From positions 3,810,501 through 3,874,500 of the forward strand of contig NZ_CP141184.1 in the NCBI RefSeq assembly GCF_035609205.1: 64,000 nucleotides of DNA, written 5' to 3'. The notes beneath the pieces were generated by a model, which searched no databases, was not told the DNA's origin, and saw nothing but the letters and a program-made list of their open reading frames with translations. Source of the DNA: Hymenobacter sp. GOD-10R (GTDB lineage: Bacteria > Bacteroidota > Bacteroidia > Cytophagales > Hymenobacteraceae). This document shows, piece after piece, positions 45,020 through 53,951 of this stretch. A program made the position numbers and the translations under genes. Every line of letters begins with the position of its first letter. Position 1 is the first letter of the stretch.

Positions 45020-45301
45020 ATGAAAGCAATCTGGAACAACACCGTCGTAGCCGACAGCGACGACACCATTGTAGTCGAAAATAACCATTATTTCCCGGCT
45101 GATGCTATCAAGCGCGAATTTTTCGAGGATAGCATCGCCCACACAAGCTGCCCCTGGAAGGGTCGCGCCAGCTATTATTCCTTGCGCGTAAACGGCGAGC
45201 TGAACAAAGATGCGGCTTGGTACTATCCGGAAGCGAAGGACGCAGCCAAGAACATCGAAGGACGGGTAGCGTTCTGGAAAGGCGTACAGATCGTGTCGTA
45301 A
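45020..45301 (+). CDS. DUF427 domain-containing protein
   Basis: A 93-residue protein spanning a full DUF427 domain (KAIWNNTVVADSDDTIVVENNHYFP, TSCPWKGRASYYSL, AWYYPEAKDAAKNIEGRVAFWKG). The family is small, beta-rich and found in bacteria and fungi, with no proven activity. No signal peptide. It is a single gene that ends directly before an inverted repeat element. Confident family, unknown function. Confidence 0.9.
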   Translation: MKAIWNNTVVADSDDTIVVENNHYFPADAIKREFFEDSIAHTSCPWKGRASYYSLRVNGELNKDAAWYYPEAKDAAKNIEGRVAFWKGVQIVS

Positions 45302-45307
45302 AGGCTC

Positions 45308-45421
45308 TAGCGCAAAGCGCCAGTTTCGCTCATTGTGAACGATTGAGCGGGAAAGAACTACGCTAGCTCGACAACCTAGCCCCGATATTCTCGCAATGGG
45401 CGAAGCTGGCGCTTTGTGCTA
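45308..45421. repeat. Inverted repeat element related to the one at 35737
   Basis: Arms 45308-45336 and 45393-45421 are complementary in about 25 of 29 positions, with a 56-nt centre. The core AAGCGCCAG(C/T)TTCGC parallels the AAGCTCCAGCTTCGC core of the element at 35737-35841. It begins 7 nt after the DUF427 stop codon. Confidence 0.68.
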
Positions 45422-45505
45422 CTGGGGGTGCAACCTCAAGCGCCACGGGGCGTTAGTGCTGCTGTCGGCCCTGCGCCGACCTAGCTTCTTTATTGCTTCC
45501 TCGTT

Positions 45506-46168
45506 ATGAAATTACCCGTCCCCTACCTTTTGCCCGGCGCTTTGCTTATGCTAGCTAGCCTCGCTAGCTGCGATACGCAACGCTCCGTTACGGAGCGTGC
45601 CGATCCTTCCGCTTCTTTGCGTAGCACTGCCAGCGCCACAGTGCCAGCTACCCCAGCTGTTTCGCCTACGGCTGTTAGCTTTCACAAAGAAGTGACGGAA
45701 GACGGCCATCGCTTTGTGGTAGAGACAAAGGGCGAAGGCAGCCAACGCCAGTTGATCTTGAGCGCGGAAAAGGGTGGCCGCGATCTGACTACCAACACGC
45801 AGGCCCTAAACGGCACCGTCACCGACGTGGTAGCCACCGACCTCAACGACGATAAATCGCCGGAATTGCTCATCTTCGTTTCCGACGCGGGAAGCGGCTC
45901 CTACGGGCAAGTGGTGGCGTATAGTTTTCTGAGTCAAAGTCGTCAGGCGCTTACCGTGCCCGACCTAGCTGGCGCTGCCGCTGAAGGCTATCAAGGGCAG
46001 GATGTATTCAAGGTGCAAGGTCAAGAACTGCTTCGCTCCTTCCCGCTCTACAAACCCGCCGACCCCAACTGCTGTCCCAGCGGCGGCACACGCACGGTGC
46101 GCTATAAGCTGCCCGCCACAGGCGCCGCGTTCCAACAAGTAGCCTTTGCTGATCAAGCCAAAAAATAG
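45506..46168 (+). CDS. Lipoprotein, possible PliI-like lysozyme inhibitor
   Basis: A 220-residue lipoprotein (signal ending LASLASC) with an Ala/Thr/Pro linker to about residue 55. The body is beta-rich with VATDLNDDKSPELLIFVSDAGSGSYG and DPNCCPSGG. The Asp-rich turn and SGSYG pattern recall PliI (inhibitor of I-type lysozyme) domains, but also VCBS/FG-GAP-like calcium turns, so the name is tentative. The paired Cys in CCPSGG could form disulphides. It is a single gene with a very strong terminator. Confidence 0.7.
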   Translation: MKLPVPYLLPGALLMLASLASCDTQRSVTERADPSASLRSTASATVPATPAVSPTAVSFHKEVTEDGHRFVVETKGEGSQRQLILSAEKGGRDLTTNTQALNGTVTDVVATDLNDDKSPELLIFVSDAGSGSYGQVVAYSFLSQSRQALTVPDLAGAAAEGYQGQDVFKVQGQELLRSFPLYKPADPNCCPSGGTRTVRYKLPATGAAFQQVAFADQAKK

Positions 46169-46179
46169 AACACCCTGTA

Positions 46180-46225
46180 AAGCAAAAGGCCCTGCTACCT
46201 AGGTAGCAGGGCCTTTTGCTTGATA
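46180..46225. terminator. 42-bp perfect palindrome acting as bidirectional terminator
   Basis: The 21-nt arms 46180-46200 and 46201-46221 are exactly complementary with no unpaired loop base in DNA; the centre is ACCTAGGT. U-runs flank the G+C part on both sides. It lies between the convergent lipoprotein and desaturase genes. Confidence 0.85.
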
Positions 46226-46243
46226 AAATCTATAGGACCTAGG

Positions 46244-47233
46244 TTAGTCAATCCACTTGAACTTGTACTCTAGCTTCGGCACCGGCATGCGGTCAGCCAC
46301 GCGGCGCAAGCGGTTGGGCAGAGCCACGATGTAGTCACGGGCTTTCTCAGCGGCTTCGTTTAGGCCAGTCACTTTTTCCACTTTCCAGTCGCGGATCAGA
46401 TCTTCGAGGATGTCGGTGTAGTCTTGGCTGGTGTACACGCCGATACGCTGGGCAGCGTCGGTGAAGTGGCCAAATGTTTTGCCCATTTCCACCCCTAGCT
46501 CGCGCATGTAGTGGGCCGGCATCACGATTTTTTTGCGCATCATGTCTTCAAAAGCGAGCATCATTTCTGATGGGTCTAGCTCGAAGATCTTATCAACGAA
46601 GGTTTTGTACACGCGAGCATGACGGGCTTCGTCGCCGGCAATCATGCCGCAGATCTTGGAAAGCTGCGCGTCGCCGGCTTTGCGGGCCAGAGTACCCACG
46701 CGGCGGTGCGAAATATTGGTAGCTGCTTCTTGGTAGCTGGTGTACACAAACGAGCGGTACGGGTCACGGCCGGTACCTAGGTCGAAGCCGTCGGCAATGA
46801 GGTATTGGGTGCTGTTCTCAAACTCGCGCATGTTTACGCGGCCAGTCAAGTATAGGTAGCGGTTCAACAGGTCACCATGGCGGTTTTCCTCGGCCGTCCA
46901 GCCCCGAATCCACTGGCCCCAACCGTTGGTGTGCTCGTCGCGGTCGAGGTTTTCGAGGTCATGAAACCACGACTCGTAGTTGGGCAGTGCTTCTTCGGTG
47001 ATGGTGTCGCCGATGAGCACGGCCAGTAGGTCATAGCTCAAGCCTTGGGCCCGTTCGCGCAAGAGTTTCACTTCATTGAAGAAGACATCGGTGTCGAGCC
47101 GAGAATCTGGCAAGAAATCAGACGGCTGCCAGCTGTCTTCAACTTTTCTGAGGAAGGAGTCCATGTTCTCTCGAATGAATGATTCGAGTGATTGGAGTAC
47201 CTCGGCGCGAGAGGCAAGGGCGGTGGAGATCAT
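46244..47233 (-). CDS. Acyl-ACP desaturase (stearoyl-ACP delta-9 desaturase family)
   Basis: A 329-residue soluble di-iron enzyme that introduces a double bond into acyl-ACP. The two iron-binding helices carry EENRHGDLL and DEARHARVY (ExxH twice), with a further Glu in NYESWFHDLEN. The fold is helical throughout; no membrane segment. Homologues occur in plants and scattered bacteria. In Bacteroidota it adds to membrane fluidity control. A TACCTTTG box (47268-47275) lies 34 nt before the ATG, so it is transcribed by itself. Confidence 0.92.
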   Translation of the reverse strand: MISTALASRAEVLQSLESFIRENMDSFLRKVEDSWQPSDFLPDSRLDTDVFFNEVKLLRERAQGLSYDLLAVLIGDTITEEALPNYESWFHDLENLDRDEHTNGWGQWIRGWTAEENRHGDLLNRYLYLTGRVNMREFENSTQYLIADGFDLGTGRDPYRSFVYTSYQEAATNISHRRVGTLARKAGDAQLSKICGMIAGDEARHARVYKTFVDKIFELDPSEMMLAFEDMMRKKIVMPAHYMRELGVEMGKTFGHFTDAAQRIGVYTSQDYTDILEDLIRDWKVEKVTGLNEAAEKARDYIVALPNRLRRVADRMPVPKLEYKFKWID

Positions 47234-47267
47234 GACGACGGGAGAAGATCTGGTGAAAAAACGAATT

Positions 47268-47275
47268 CAAAGGTA
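47268..47275 (-). promoter_or_regulatory. Putative -7 promoter box of the desaturase gene (TACCTTTG)
   Basis: Read on the minus strand it matches TAnnTTTG and ends 34 nt before the desaturase ATG. Confidence 0.5.
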
Positions 47276-47343
47276 CGGTACCCGTATTCAGGGATACGTG
47301 AGTTATTCTTCAGGTAGGTCACATAAAATTTTGGCCTTTTTAC

Positions 47344-48966
47344 TTACTTCATCGATTTTACATCCACTTGGTATAGTCGAGGTAACAGCGTATCAGCACT
47401 AAATGAAGTTCCTGCCTGAAAGTGCCAGGTAAGTGGCTTAGGCGCCGTTCGCGCCGACAAGTAATATGCTAAGAAGCGTGCCATCGAAGGAGTAAGCAAC
47501 CACACCACGTCGGGTCGTTGGGCTAAGCGTTGGAGCGCCACGGCAAAGTCGCGCGTACCGGTAAGCTGTTGGCGCAAGGCCGCATTAGCAGGGTCGAGCG
47601 TAGTCCAGCCGACTAGGCTCAGCACGGGCTGCTGACTAACGCTGTATATTTCGAAGGGCGACAAGCTTTTGTAAGCCGCCTCCAAGCTAGTAGTTACGAT
47701 GAAGCGGCCAGCCACCGAGCGTTTTACCTGGGCTAGGTAGGCTTCGTGCGCAGCCCGCTCTCGGCGCAAAACGTGCACACGATGCAACGTTTTGTAGCCA
47801 TATAAAGCCACCACCAATGCAGTACCAACGGCAACTACCCGCAAAAAGTGCGTGGGCAGCCTTATTTGTTGAGCTGTAGCCACATATCCTAAGTTGCTCA
47901 GCAACCATAGATCCATCAGTGGCAGCCCTAGCCGCGGCGGCAGCTTCAGGAGAATACCTAGGCCCAAGATCAACGCCCCATACGCTAGCTGCACCAGCCA
48001 AAAAACCAGCTGCTTATTGCGCCACCCAACTAACCAGAAGAGCGCCGCTTGCCCGAGTAGCACCGGAAAGTAGTCGCGGACCAACAAGCTTACTAGGGTT
48101 TGCAGCTTGCCAGGCACCTCTCGCTGCAGAAAGTAACGCGCGTCGAAGCGCATCGCCCGCTGAAACAGGGCTTCATTTACTAGCAAGGAGTCGCCAAGCA
48201 TCCAATGCCTTACAGCTTGCACCCCAAGTTTATCAGTTGCAGTGTGGGGCGTGGGCCGGTACAGCTGGTAGTCATTGCAGTTGGATTTGAGCACATCGAG
48301 GGTGCGGTAAGCAGCCATTTGCGGTGTCCAGGCGAATGATAGCAAGGCGCTGCTCACTGCTAGGAGGGCGATGGCCATACCTAGCACACGTAGCCCTGGC
48401 CTCCCTCCTAGCCACCAAAGACCCGGCGCTGCTGCCAGCAGACCTAGCCCTGCCGCACTAGGCCGCACCAGCCAAGCTAGCCCTACCATCAACAGGCCCA
48501 ACGCTACTAATGGTTTTTGGCGCGCGTGCTGTGCCGCCAGCAGCAACCCCGTTCCACTCAGCAAAATAGGGATGCGGCTATAATTGAACCACAAGCTATG
48601 CTCCAGCCAAGCTAGCAGAAAAAACAAGGTGAGCCCGGCTGGTAGCCAAGCCGTTGGTACGCGTTGGGGCCACAGCTTACTGAGTACAGCAAAAGCAGCC
48701 ACTGTAGTCAGGTAAAGTAAGCTGTAGAGCAACAAGCCGTACCAGGGCCAGCCGGGTGCTACTTGGTACAACCACGCTAACAGCAGGGCAATGCCGTGAA
48801 AATACAAGTGTAGATCGGTGACCGGTGCCGCCGCCGAAGCGCCACGTAAAAGCTGCGTAATAGCTAGGTCATCATTGGTTTCGTAGTAGCACCCGAGCCC
48901 GCTGCTCCCGAGTAGCAGCAATAAGGCTGGCAGCACTACGATACAAAAGGGTCGGGCAAATTTCAA
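47344..48966 (-). CDS. Polytopic membrane protein, possible GT-C-fold glycosyltransferase
   Basis: About 540 residues with roughly ten hydrophobic helices and a C-terminal soluble domain (last ~130 residues). After the first helix comes the acidic loop YYETNDDLAITQLLRG, and an Asp-Asp pair in the first periplasmic loop is the hallmark of GT-C transferases (ArnT/PMT-like); the rest was not recognised. No ATG is available at the N-terminus: TTG at 48966 (MKFARPFCIVV when initiated) gives a membrane anchor at once, while a TTG at 49017 adds 17 polar residues. Located close to other surface-glycan genes, which supports a role in polysaccharide or lipid glycosylation. Confidence 0.68.
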   Translation of the reverse strand: MKFARPFCIVVLPALLLLLGSSGLGCYYETNDDLAITQLLRGASAAAPVTDLHLYFHGIALLLAWLYQVAPGWPWYGLLLYSLLYLTTVAAFAVLSKLWPQRVPTAWLPAGLTLFFLLAWLEHSLWFNYSRIPILLSGTGLLLAAQHARQKPLVALGLLMVGLAWLVRPSAAGLGLLAAAPGLWWLGGRPGLRVLGMAIALLAVSSALLSFAWTPQMAAYRTLDVLKSNCNDYQLYRPTPHTATDKLGVQAVRHWMLGDSLLVNEALFQRAMRFDARYFLQREVPGKLQTLVSLLVRDYFPVLLGQAALFWLVGWRNKQLVFWLVQLAYGALILGLGILLKLPPRLGLPLMDLWLLSNLGYVATAQQIRLPTHFLRVVAVGTALVVALYGYKTLHRVHVLRRERAAHEAYLAQVKRSVAGRFIVTTSLEAAYKSLSPFEIYSVSQQPVLSLVGWTTLDPANAALRQQLTGTRDFAVALQRLAQRPDVVWLLTPSMARFLAYYLSARTAPKPLTWHFQAGTSFSADTLLPRLYQVDVKSMK

Positions 48967-49518
48967 GCAAGTAGAAAATACAGGAGCTCGGCAGAAAGGT
49001 CGCCAAAGAAAAAGCAACGCCCAATTTTACGCACAAAGCATTTTTTGCGCTACAAAGCCGTAGCCGCCACACAGCGTTTAGCATACCCCTGCATCACGCT
49101 GGATTCCGCGGCCTAGTTACTGCCGAGCTGAGTTGCGCTTCAACCTAACAGGTGAATGAGGAGCAGACAACAACTAAATACAAATTCTAGGATATAAAAA
49201 TACTAGCCAGTTCAGAGATTGACCATTACCATGATAATTGTCATATACTCAGGGGGCTTCCAAATGGCAAAAAGCAATCTAGTCCAACTTTTATGGAGAT
49301 GCTTATGTCATCAAATTATCATTAAATAGGCCCTTACTTGCTAGCAGGCATAATAGTTGCCTACTTGTCATCGCTGCTGGTTGTGCTCCGTGCACCGACA
49401 AGTAACAAAAGCGATACTTTAATCAATATGAAATAACCTGATTATATAATTATACTTTTCTACTACAAAGACCAATTTCATCTTTAGATCCTTCTATCAT
49501 AACCGCAGCAACGCCTAT
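48967..49518. other. A+T-rich divergent intergenic region, no gene seen
   Basis: About 550 nt between the polytopic membrane protein (-) and the 94-residue orphan (+). Base composition is clearly more A+T-rich from about 49180 to 49510 than the flanks. No coding frame with family resemblance and no clear repeat was found; a plus-strand -7 box follows at 49519. Confidence 0.55.
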
Positions 49519-49526
49519 TATATTTG
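49519..49526 (+). promoter_or_regulatory. Putative -7 promoter box (TATATTTG)
   Basis: Matches TAnnTTTG and ends 32 nt before the TTG start of the 94-residue orphan gene. It supports expression of that small ORF. Confidence 0.45.
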
Positions 49527-49558
49527 TCCAACTTCGTCTCACTTTACGCTACATACTA

Positions 49559-49843
49559 TTGCATACTTATACAATAATCGATTTTGAGGGTGAATTCGAT
49601 ATCCGTATTTCCCTGTTAGGTGCGCGGTACAAAGCAACCTATTATGGCCCGCACGAGGACAAGCTAGGTGACATCCGGCCGGCTGGGGATTTCCCGAGCT
49701 TGATCAAAAATATTCACCGGGCTGTGGCCGCCTGCAAAGGTATTCCAACGACTCCACCTTGTCGCACAATTAACATGGCCGAGTGGATTCGGGCCGCTAG
49801 CGCCCCAGAAGTTTGGGCTGTGCAATCAACGGCTAATGGCTGA
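49559..49843 (+). CDS. Small hypothetical protein (94 aa)
   Basis: A 94-residue protein without signal peptide or membrane segment; begins HTYTIIDFEGEFDIRISLLG and is beta-rich early, then helical (DFPSLIKNIHRAVAACKG). No family recognised. Support for expression: TTG start 32 nt after a -7 box, and a perfect terminator hairpin 38 nt after the stop. The start is TTG and no internal ATG occurs before residue 73, so a real gene needs a TTG start. Moderately likely to be real. Confidence 0.55.
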   Translation: MHTYTIIDFEGEFDIRISLLGARYKATYYGPHEDKLGDIRPAGDFPSLIKNIHRAVAACKGIPTTPPCRTINMAEWIRAASAPEVWAVQSTANG

Positions 49844-49881
49844 GGCGTCAGTAGTACCCCTTGGCTTCATTTCCTACACTA

Positions 49882-49924
49882 AACAGAAAAGGCTCCCTAC
49901 TTACTAGGGAGCCTTTTCTGTTGT
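49882..49924 (+). terminator. Terminator of the 94-aa gene
   Basis: A perfect 17-bp stem (49882-49898 with 49906-49922) containing CTTTTCTG on the descending arm. It lies directly before the polytopic glycosyltransferase gene. Confidence 0.82.
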
Positions 49925-50009
49925 GCGCCGTACCATACAGGCTTTTACAACTCCTATTCGGCAGCCTTTTACTGAGCCGAAAACCGCGGTAAATGCTTGC
50001 TTTGCACCT

Positions 50010-51638
50010 GTGAATCGTTCCCTGCTACGCTTGCCCAACTACACGCTGCTATTCGTCAGCCTGTTCACCCTTGCTTACTTCTTCCTGACGCACGAGGGCC
50101 TCTATGCTATTGATGATCATTTTTATTCCCGCTATGCCCACCAGCTTGCCACGGGCACTTTTCACCTAGGCCCTGATCCTCATGGCCTGTTGCACGATCC
50201 GCTGCACGAGCGGGTGCTCATCTTTGCGCCGGTAGCGTTGCTCTATCGTTTCTTTGGCGTGGATATTATCACCACTACCATCTGGCCGCTGCTGTGCACG
50301 CTGGGGTGCCTCGTGCTTTTTTGGGTACTCTACCACCGCCGCGAACCGGTAGTGGCCGCGGCCGCCATGCTCTTGCTGGGGCTCCATTACTTTTCGCTCA
50401 ACCTCAGCAATTACCTTTACCCCGACAACATTCTGATGCTTTGGTGCTTAGCCAGCGCTGCGGCACTACTATTTGGGCAACGAGCCGCGCGTGCTTCCGG
50501 CGCTTGGGGTATAGGCTTTGCGCTGCTGACGTTCGCCGCCTTGCTGAGCAAGGAAACCATCGTGTACTACTTCCCTTTCTACACCTTTGTGCTGCTGCGC
50601 GACCTAGCCAGCCGACGCAACTATCGGTTTTGGGCCTTCTCTGTGGGGACGGGCCTACTGCTGCTGGCTAGCTACCTAGCTATTTATCAGCTTTATACCC
50701 ATGATGCATTGTACCGCATCCACCTTATTGAGCGCACGAATGATTTTTTGAAAGAAGGCAACTACCTAGCGGGTAATCGGGCAGCCCTACTAGGGCGCAT
50801 CACGTGGCAGCCGCTGGATTTCTTTATCAGTACGGGGCTAGGTGGCGTGCTGGCGCTGGCAGTGGCGGCGATGCTCGGCAAGCGACAAACACAGGACGCA
50901 GATACCAGCTTTTGGCTAGGCCTAGCTTTTACAACCCTTGCCTTTTACTGGCTGGGCAGCACTTCGTTAAACCAATACAACCCCATTACGCTGCTCCCGC
51001 GCATGACCACGCCCTTGCTACCCCCACTATGCCTAGCCGCTGGTTTTGGGCTACGAAACTTCGTGCAAACGGGTCGCGGGGGCTGGCTGCTGGGCGGCGC
51101 GATGCTCGTGGCGGCCGCCTGGGTACGCAGCAGTGTATCGTTGATTTACGCGGGCTTGAGCCTTTATTTTTTCGCCGCAGCGTGGTGGTCGGGCCCGGCT
51201 AGGAAAGCAACGGGCACGGTAGCTTTTGCGAGCCTAGCCTTGCTGGCGGTGGGACTGTGCACGGCTATTCGCCCCGTGTACTTCATGCGCAAACCCAGCG
51301 TTTCCTCCCACTTCGACCAGAACCGAATCTTCCGCCAATACCTGCAAGCCCCGGCCCGCGGCGTGGTATTCGTCGATGACTTTCTGATTGACAACTACGA
51401 TTTCTACTACGGCTACCAAGTGCCGCCGGACCTCACGTTTCGCCGCTACACCGCCGCCGATTCGGTGCAGCTAGGTCCTGGCGAGCACGCGTGGCTGCTC
51501 CTCAACCGCAGCACGCTCACCAACGACGAGCTGACGCGCAAACTCATTCGCTACTCGGAGCAAGATGTGTTAGCGCGCTTTCCTAGGCGGCGCACCGTGG
51601 CGGAAGCGGGCAAAGTGACGCTGTACGAGGTGAAATAG
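50010..51638 (+). CDS. Glycosyltransferase family 39-like membrane protein (ArnT/PMT type)
   Basis: About 542 residues with ten or more hydrophobic helices. The first periplasmic loop has the Asp-Asp catalytic pair (LYAIDDHFYSRYAHQLATG), followed by a long loop with HERVLIFAP; together these mark GT-C/ArnT-like transferases that move a sugar from a polyprenyl phosphate donor. The C-terminal ~130 residues form a soluble domain. The frame opens at a GTG at 49923, but that lies in the preceding terminator; the GTG at 50010 (MNRSLLRLPNYTLLFV if initiated) fits better. Probably acts in lipid A, glycoprotein or surface polysaccharide decoration. Confidence 0.75.
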   Translation: MNRSLLRLPNYTLLFVSLFTLAYFFLTHEGLYAIDDHFYSRYAHQLATGTFHLGPDPHGLLHDPLHERVLIFAPVALLYRFFGVDIITTTIWPLLCTLGCLVLFWVLYHRREPVVAAAAMLLLGLHYFSLNLSNYLYPDNILMLWCLASAAALLFGQRAARASGAWGIGFALLTFAALLSKETIVYYFPFYTFVLLRDLASRRNYRFWAFSVGTGLLLLASYLAIYQLYTHDALYRIHLIERTNDFLKEGNYLAGNRAALLGRITWQPLDFFISTGLGGVLALAVAAMLGKRQTQDADTSFWLGLAFTTLAFYWLGSTSLNQYNPITLLPRMTTPLLPPLCLAAGFGLRNFVQTGRGGWLLGGAMLVAAAWVRSSVSLIYAGLSLYFFAAAWWSGPARKATGTVAFASLALLAVGLCTAIRPVYFMRKPSVSSHFDQNRIFRQYLQAPARGVVFVDDFLIDNYDFYYGYQVPPDLTFRRYTAADSVQLGPGEHAWLLLNRSTLTNDELTRKLIRYSEQDVLARFPRRRTVAEAGKVTLYEVK

Positions 51639-51667
51639 CGGGGTAAGTTACCCCATTGGCTAGCTTC

Positions 51668-52636
51668 TCATAAGCTTTGAAAGCTAGCTCCGACTTTGGA
51701 ATAACTGTTTAACAATTTGTCTACTAACTGAGGCGCAGCAACTTGCTTCAACAAACGGTACAGCGCTCCTGCCTCGCGGAAGTTACGCCAACGCACCGCT
51801 TGGCGCATTTCCCAACGCAGCCGAATAGCGAGGGCAGCACGCTCGGCGGGAGTGCAGCACAAGGCCAGCACTTTGCGGCACACCTGAATGGTTGAGGCCA
51901 GAAAGGGGTCGTTGGGCCGGTAGCCGCGGCGCGACATCGACGCCGGATGCAGACGCTTTTGGGTAGTCACCTCATCGAGGAAGTAGAACTGCCAATTGCG
52001 GGCCGCGCGCACCCAGAAGTCGAAGTCTTCGTAGGCGAGTGTCTCATCATAGCCACCTAGGTCGTCGAGTGCGGCGCGGCGCATGAGCATGGTGGGGGTG
52101 CTGATGAAGTATCGGCTGAGCACATCGGCAAAAACATCACCGGAAGCTGGCCGCGGAAATAGTTGGCCATCGGCCGTACGCCGGTAATGATAGCGCACAA
52201 ACTGGGAGCGGTCGTCAATCAGCTCCGCATCTGAGTACACTACGCCATACTGCGCATCAAGGCGCCGAAAAGCAGCTACCTGGTGGGTAATCCGCTCGGG
52301 CAGCAAGACATCGTCGGTGGCAAAGTCGAGTAGAAACTCGCCCTTCGACTGGCGGTAAGCGCGGTTGAAAGCAGCGCAGTTCCCAACGTTATCGTGGAGC
52401 AATAGCAACTGCCAAGTTGGGTTAGCCGCTGCATAACGCGTGAGGATGCTGGCGCTGGCATCGGTGCTGGCATCGTCGACGAGAATAACTTCTAGGTTCG
52501 GATACGTTTGGGCCAGAATGGAATCCAGGGCTTCTGGCAAAAACGGCGCATGGTTGTAGCACAGTGCCACAATGGTAACCAGCGGCGACGCTGCCACTTC
52601 AGCCACTTTAGTGGTATGCACGTCAGCTTCTACCAT
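51668..52636 (-). CDS. GT2 family glycosyltransferase
   Basis: A 322-residue GT-A-fold enzyme. Visible motifs: VTIVALCYNHAPFLPEALDSILAQTYPNLEVILVDDAS (start of fold, donor-binding Asp-Asp), DFATDDVLLPE (DxD-like metal motif) and YEDFDFWVRAA (catalytic ED). The C-terminal third is helical. It transfers a sugar to a glycan or lipid acceptor; specificity not readable. Last gene of a three-gene minus-strand operon with the flippase (3-nt gap) and the FemAB-like acyltransferase. Confidence 0.9.
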   Translation of the reverse strand: MVEADVHTTKVAEVAASPLVTIVALCYNHAPFLPEALDSILAQTYPNLEVILVDDASTDASASILTRYAAANPTWQLLLLHDNVGNCAAFNRAYRQSKGEFLLDFATDDVLLPERITHQVAAFRRLDAQYGVVYSDAELIDDRSQFVRYHYRRTADGQLFPRPASGDVFADVLSRYFISTPTMLMRRAALDDLGGYDETLAYEDFDFWVRAARNWQFYFLDEVTTQKRLHPASMSRRGYRPNDPFLASTIQVCRKVLALCCTPAERAALAIRLRWEMRQAVRWRNFREAGALYRLLKQVAAPQLVDKLLNSYSKVGASFQSL

Positions 52637-52639
52637 GCC

Positions 52640-53941
52640 TTAAGCGCGCCAATAGTGACGGAAGTACGCTCCACATCCTATCAGCAACAGCCCAAATCGC
52701 ACTGCGTGCGCCAACGGAACACCTAGCAAACCGTAACGTGGCAGCAACACGGCCAGTAGGCCCGCGTACAGTACCGCCGATCCGGCTTGCACGGCTACGT
52801 AGCGCCCCACGCGCGCCTGCGCCATGAGCAGGAACAACAGCATCCAGGTGAGGAACTTGGCCCAATCGCCTACTAGTTGTGGACCTACCAGATGGCGGGC
52901 GGCCACAAAATGCGTATCAAACAACAAGGCCAGCAGCCAGTCGCGCAGCAGAAACACCGCTCCTAGCCCGGCCGCCGCCGCTACGGCCACCACGAGTAGC
53001 ACCGTGCGCACGTAGCGCCGCAAGGCAAGTGGCTGACTGGCTAGGGCTGCTAGGCGCGGGTAATACACACTACTCATCAGGGCTGAGAATACCATTGTAT
53101 AGTTGTCCGACAGCTTCGTAACCGCTTGCCACAGATCAACTTCAACCAACGAAAACCTACGGATCAAGACGCCACGCAACACGAAAGTAACGGCGTAGCT
53201 GAACAGCAGCACACTCACGGCCATCAACAAGAACTGCCCTAGCTGGCGCACCGCTACGCAGCTTACGCGGCCACGCAACGCAGGCAGCAATCCTTGCCGA
53301 TATCCCATCCAAAAGCTAGGTACTGCCACTAGCCCTTGCCCCAGCAAATAAGTCAGCAACGCCTGCCTAGCTCCTCGCCCACTCACCAAGTCCGTAGCAG
53401 CTGCTCCGGCCCCAAAAATCGCCACGGCGACCGTCAGCCAGAGGTACGCGCGCAGCTTTCCCGCCGCGAGCAGCACGGCCACCAAGTACGTTTGCGCAAG
53501 CAACAACGTCACTCCTATCGCAAACAAGACGCCCCAGTCCCACGTCACCTGGAATATGCCGACCAGCGGCCCTGGCACCACCACGAGCGCCAGCAGCCCA
53601 AGCAACAACGCACCTACGTTCAAAACCAGCCCAGCTCCTAACCACGCTTTATACTGTCGCCGCGCAGGGTGTAGCGGGGCTAGGTACTTGATTATGCCCA
53701 CTTGCACGCCGTCGCTGGGCAGTGCCGTGAACAGCGCCAGTAGGTTTTGGAAATGTGCTAGCAACGTGAGGCCGCCGGGACCACCATACAGCGCCAGCAA
53801 CTTATTAAGCACCAGCGCCCCCGCCGTTCGGGCGCCGAGTGCCACGCCTGTTCCGAGCGAGTTGCGCACGAAGCGCTTCACCACCTCGCTCCGGGTTTCG
53901 GGCGAGGCAGCAGCGGCAGCGGTAGAGAATAGCGGCGGCAT
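52640..53941 (-). CDS. Wzx/O-antigen translocase-like polysaccharide flippase
   Basis: A 433-residue integral membrane protein with about 12-14 hydrophobic helices, of the MATE-like/PST family (MurJ/Wzx type); WzxE-like features appear in ALGARTAGALVLNKLLALYGGPGG near the N-terminus and TALPSDGVQVGIIKYL after the second helix. It should move an undecaprenyl-linked oligosaccharide across the inner membrane. It is followed after 3 nt by the GT2 gene and preceded by the acyltransferase gene (10-nt gap), a typical polysaccharide assembly arrangement. Confidence 0.88.
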   Translation of the reverse strand: MPPLFSTAAAAASPETRSEVVKRFVRNSLGTGVALGARTAGALVLNKLLALYGGPGGLTLLAHFQNLLALFTALPSDGVQVGIIKYLAPLHPARRQYKAWLGAGLVLNVGALLLGLLALVVVPGPLVGIFQVTWDWGVLFAIGVTLLLAQTYLVAVLLAAGKLRAYLWLTVAVAIFGAGAAATDLVSGRGARQALLTYLLGQGLVAVPSFWMGYRQGLLPALRGRVSCVAVRQLGQFLLMAVSVLLFSYAVTFVLRGVLIRRFSLVEVDLWQAVTKLSDNYTMVFSALMSSVYYPRLAALASQPLALRRYVRTVLLVVAVAAAAGLGAVFLLRDWLLALLFDTHFVAARHLVGPQLVGDWAKFLTWMLLFLLMAQARVGRYVAVQAGSAVLYAGLLAVLLPRYGLLGVPLAHAVRFGLLLIGCGAYFRHYWRA

Positions 53942-53951
53942 GTGTAAACCC

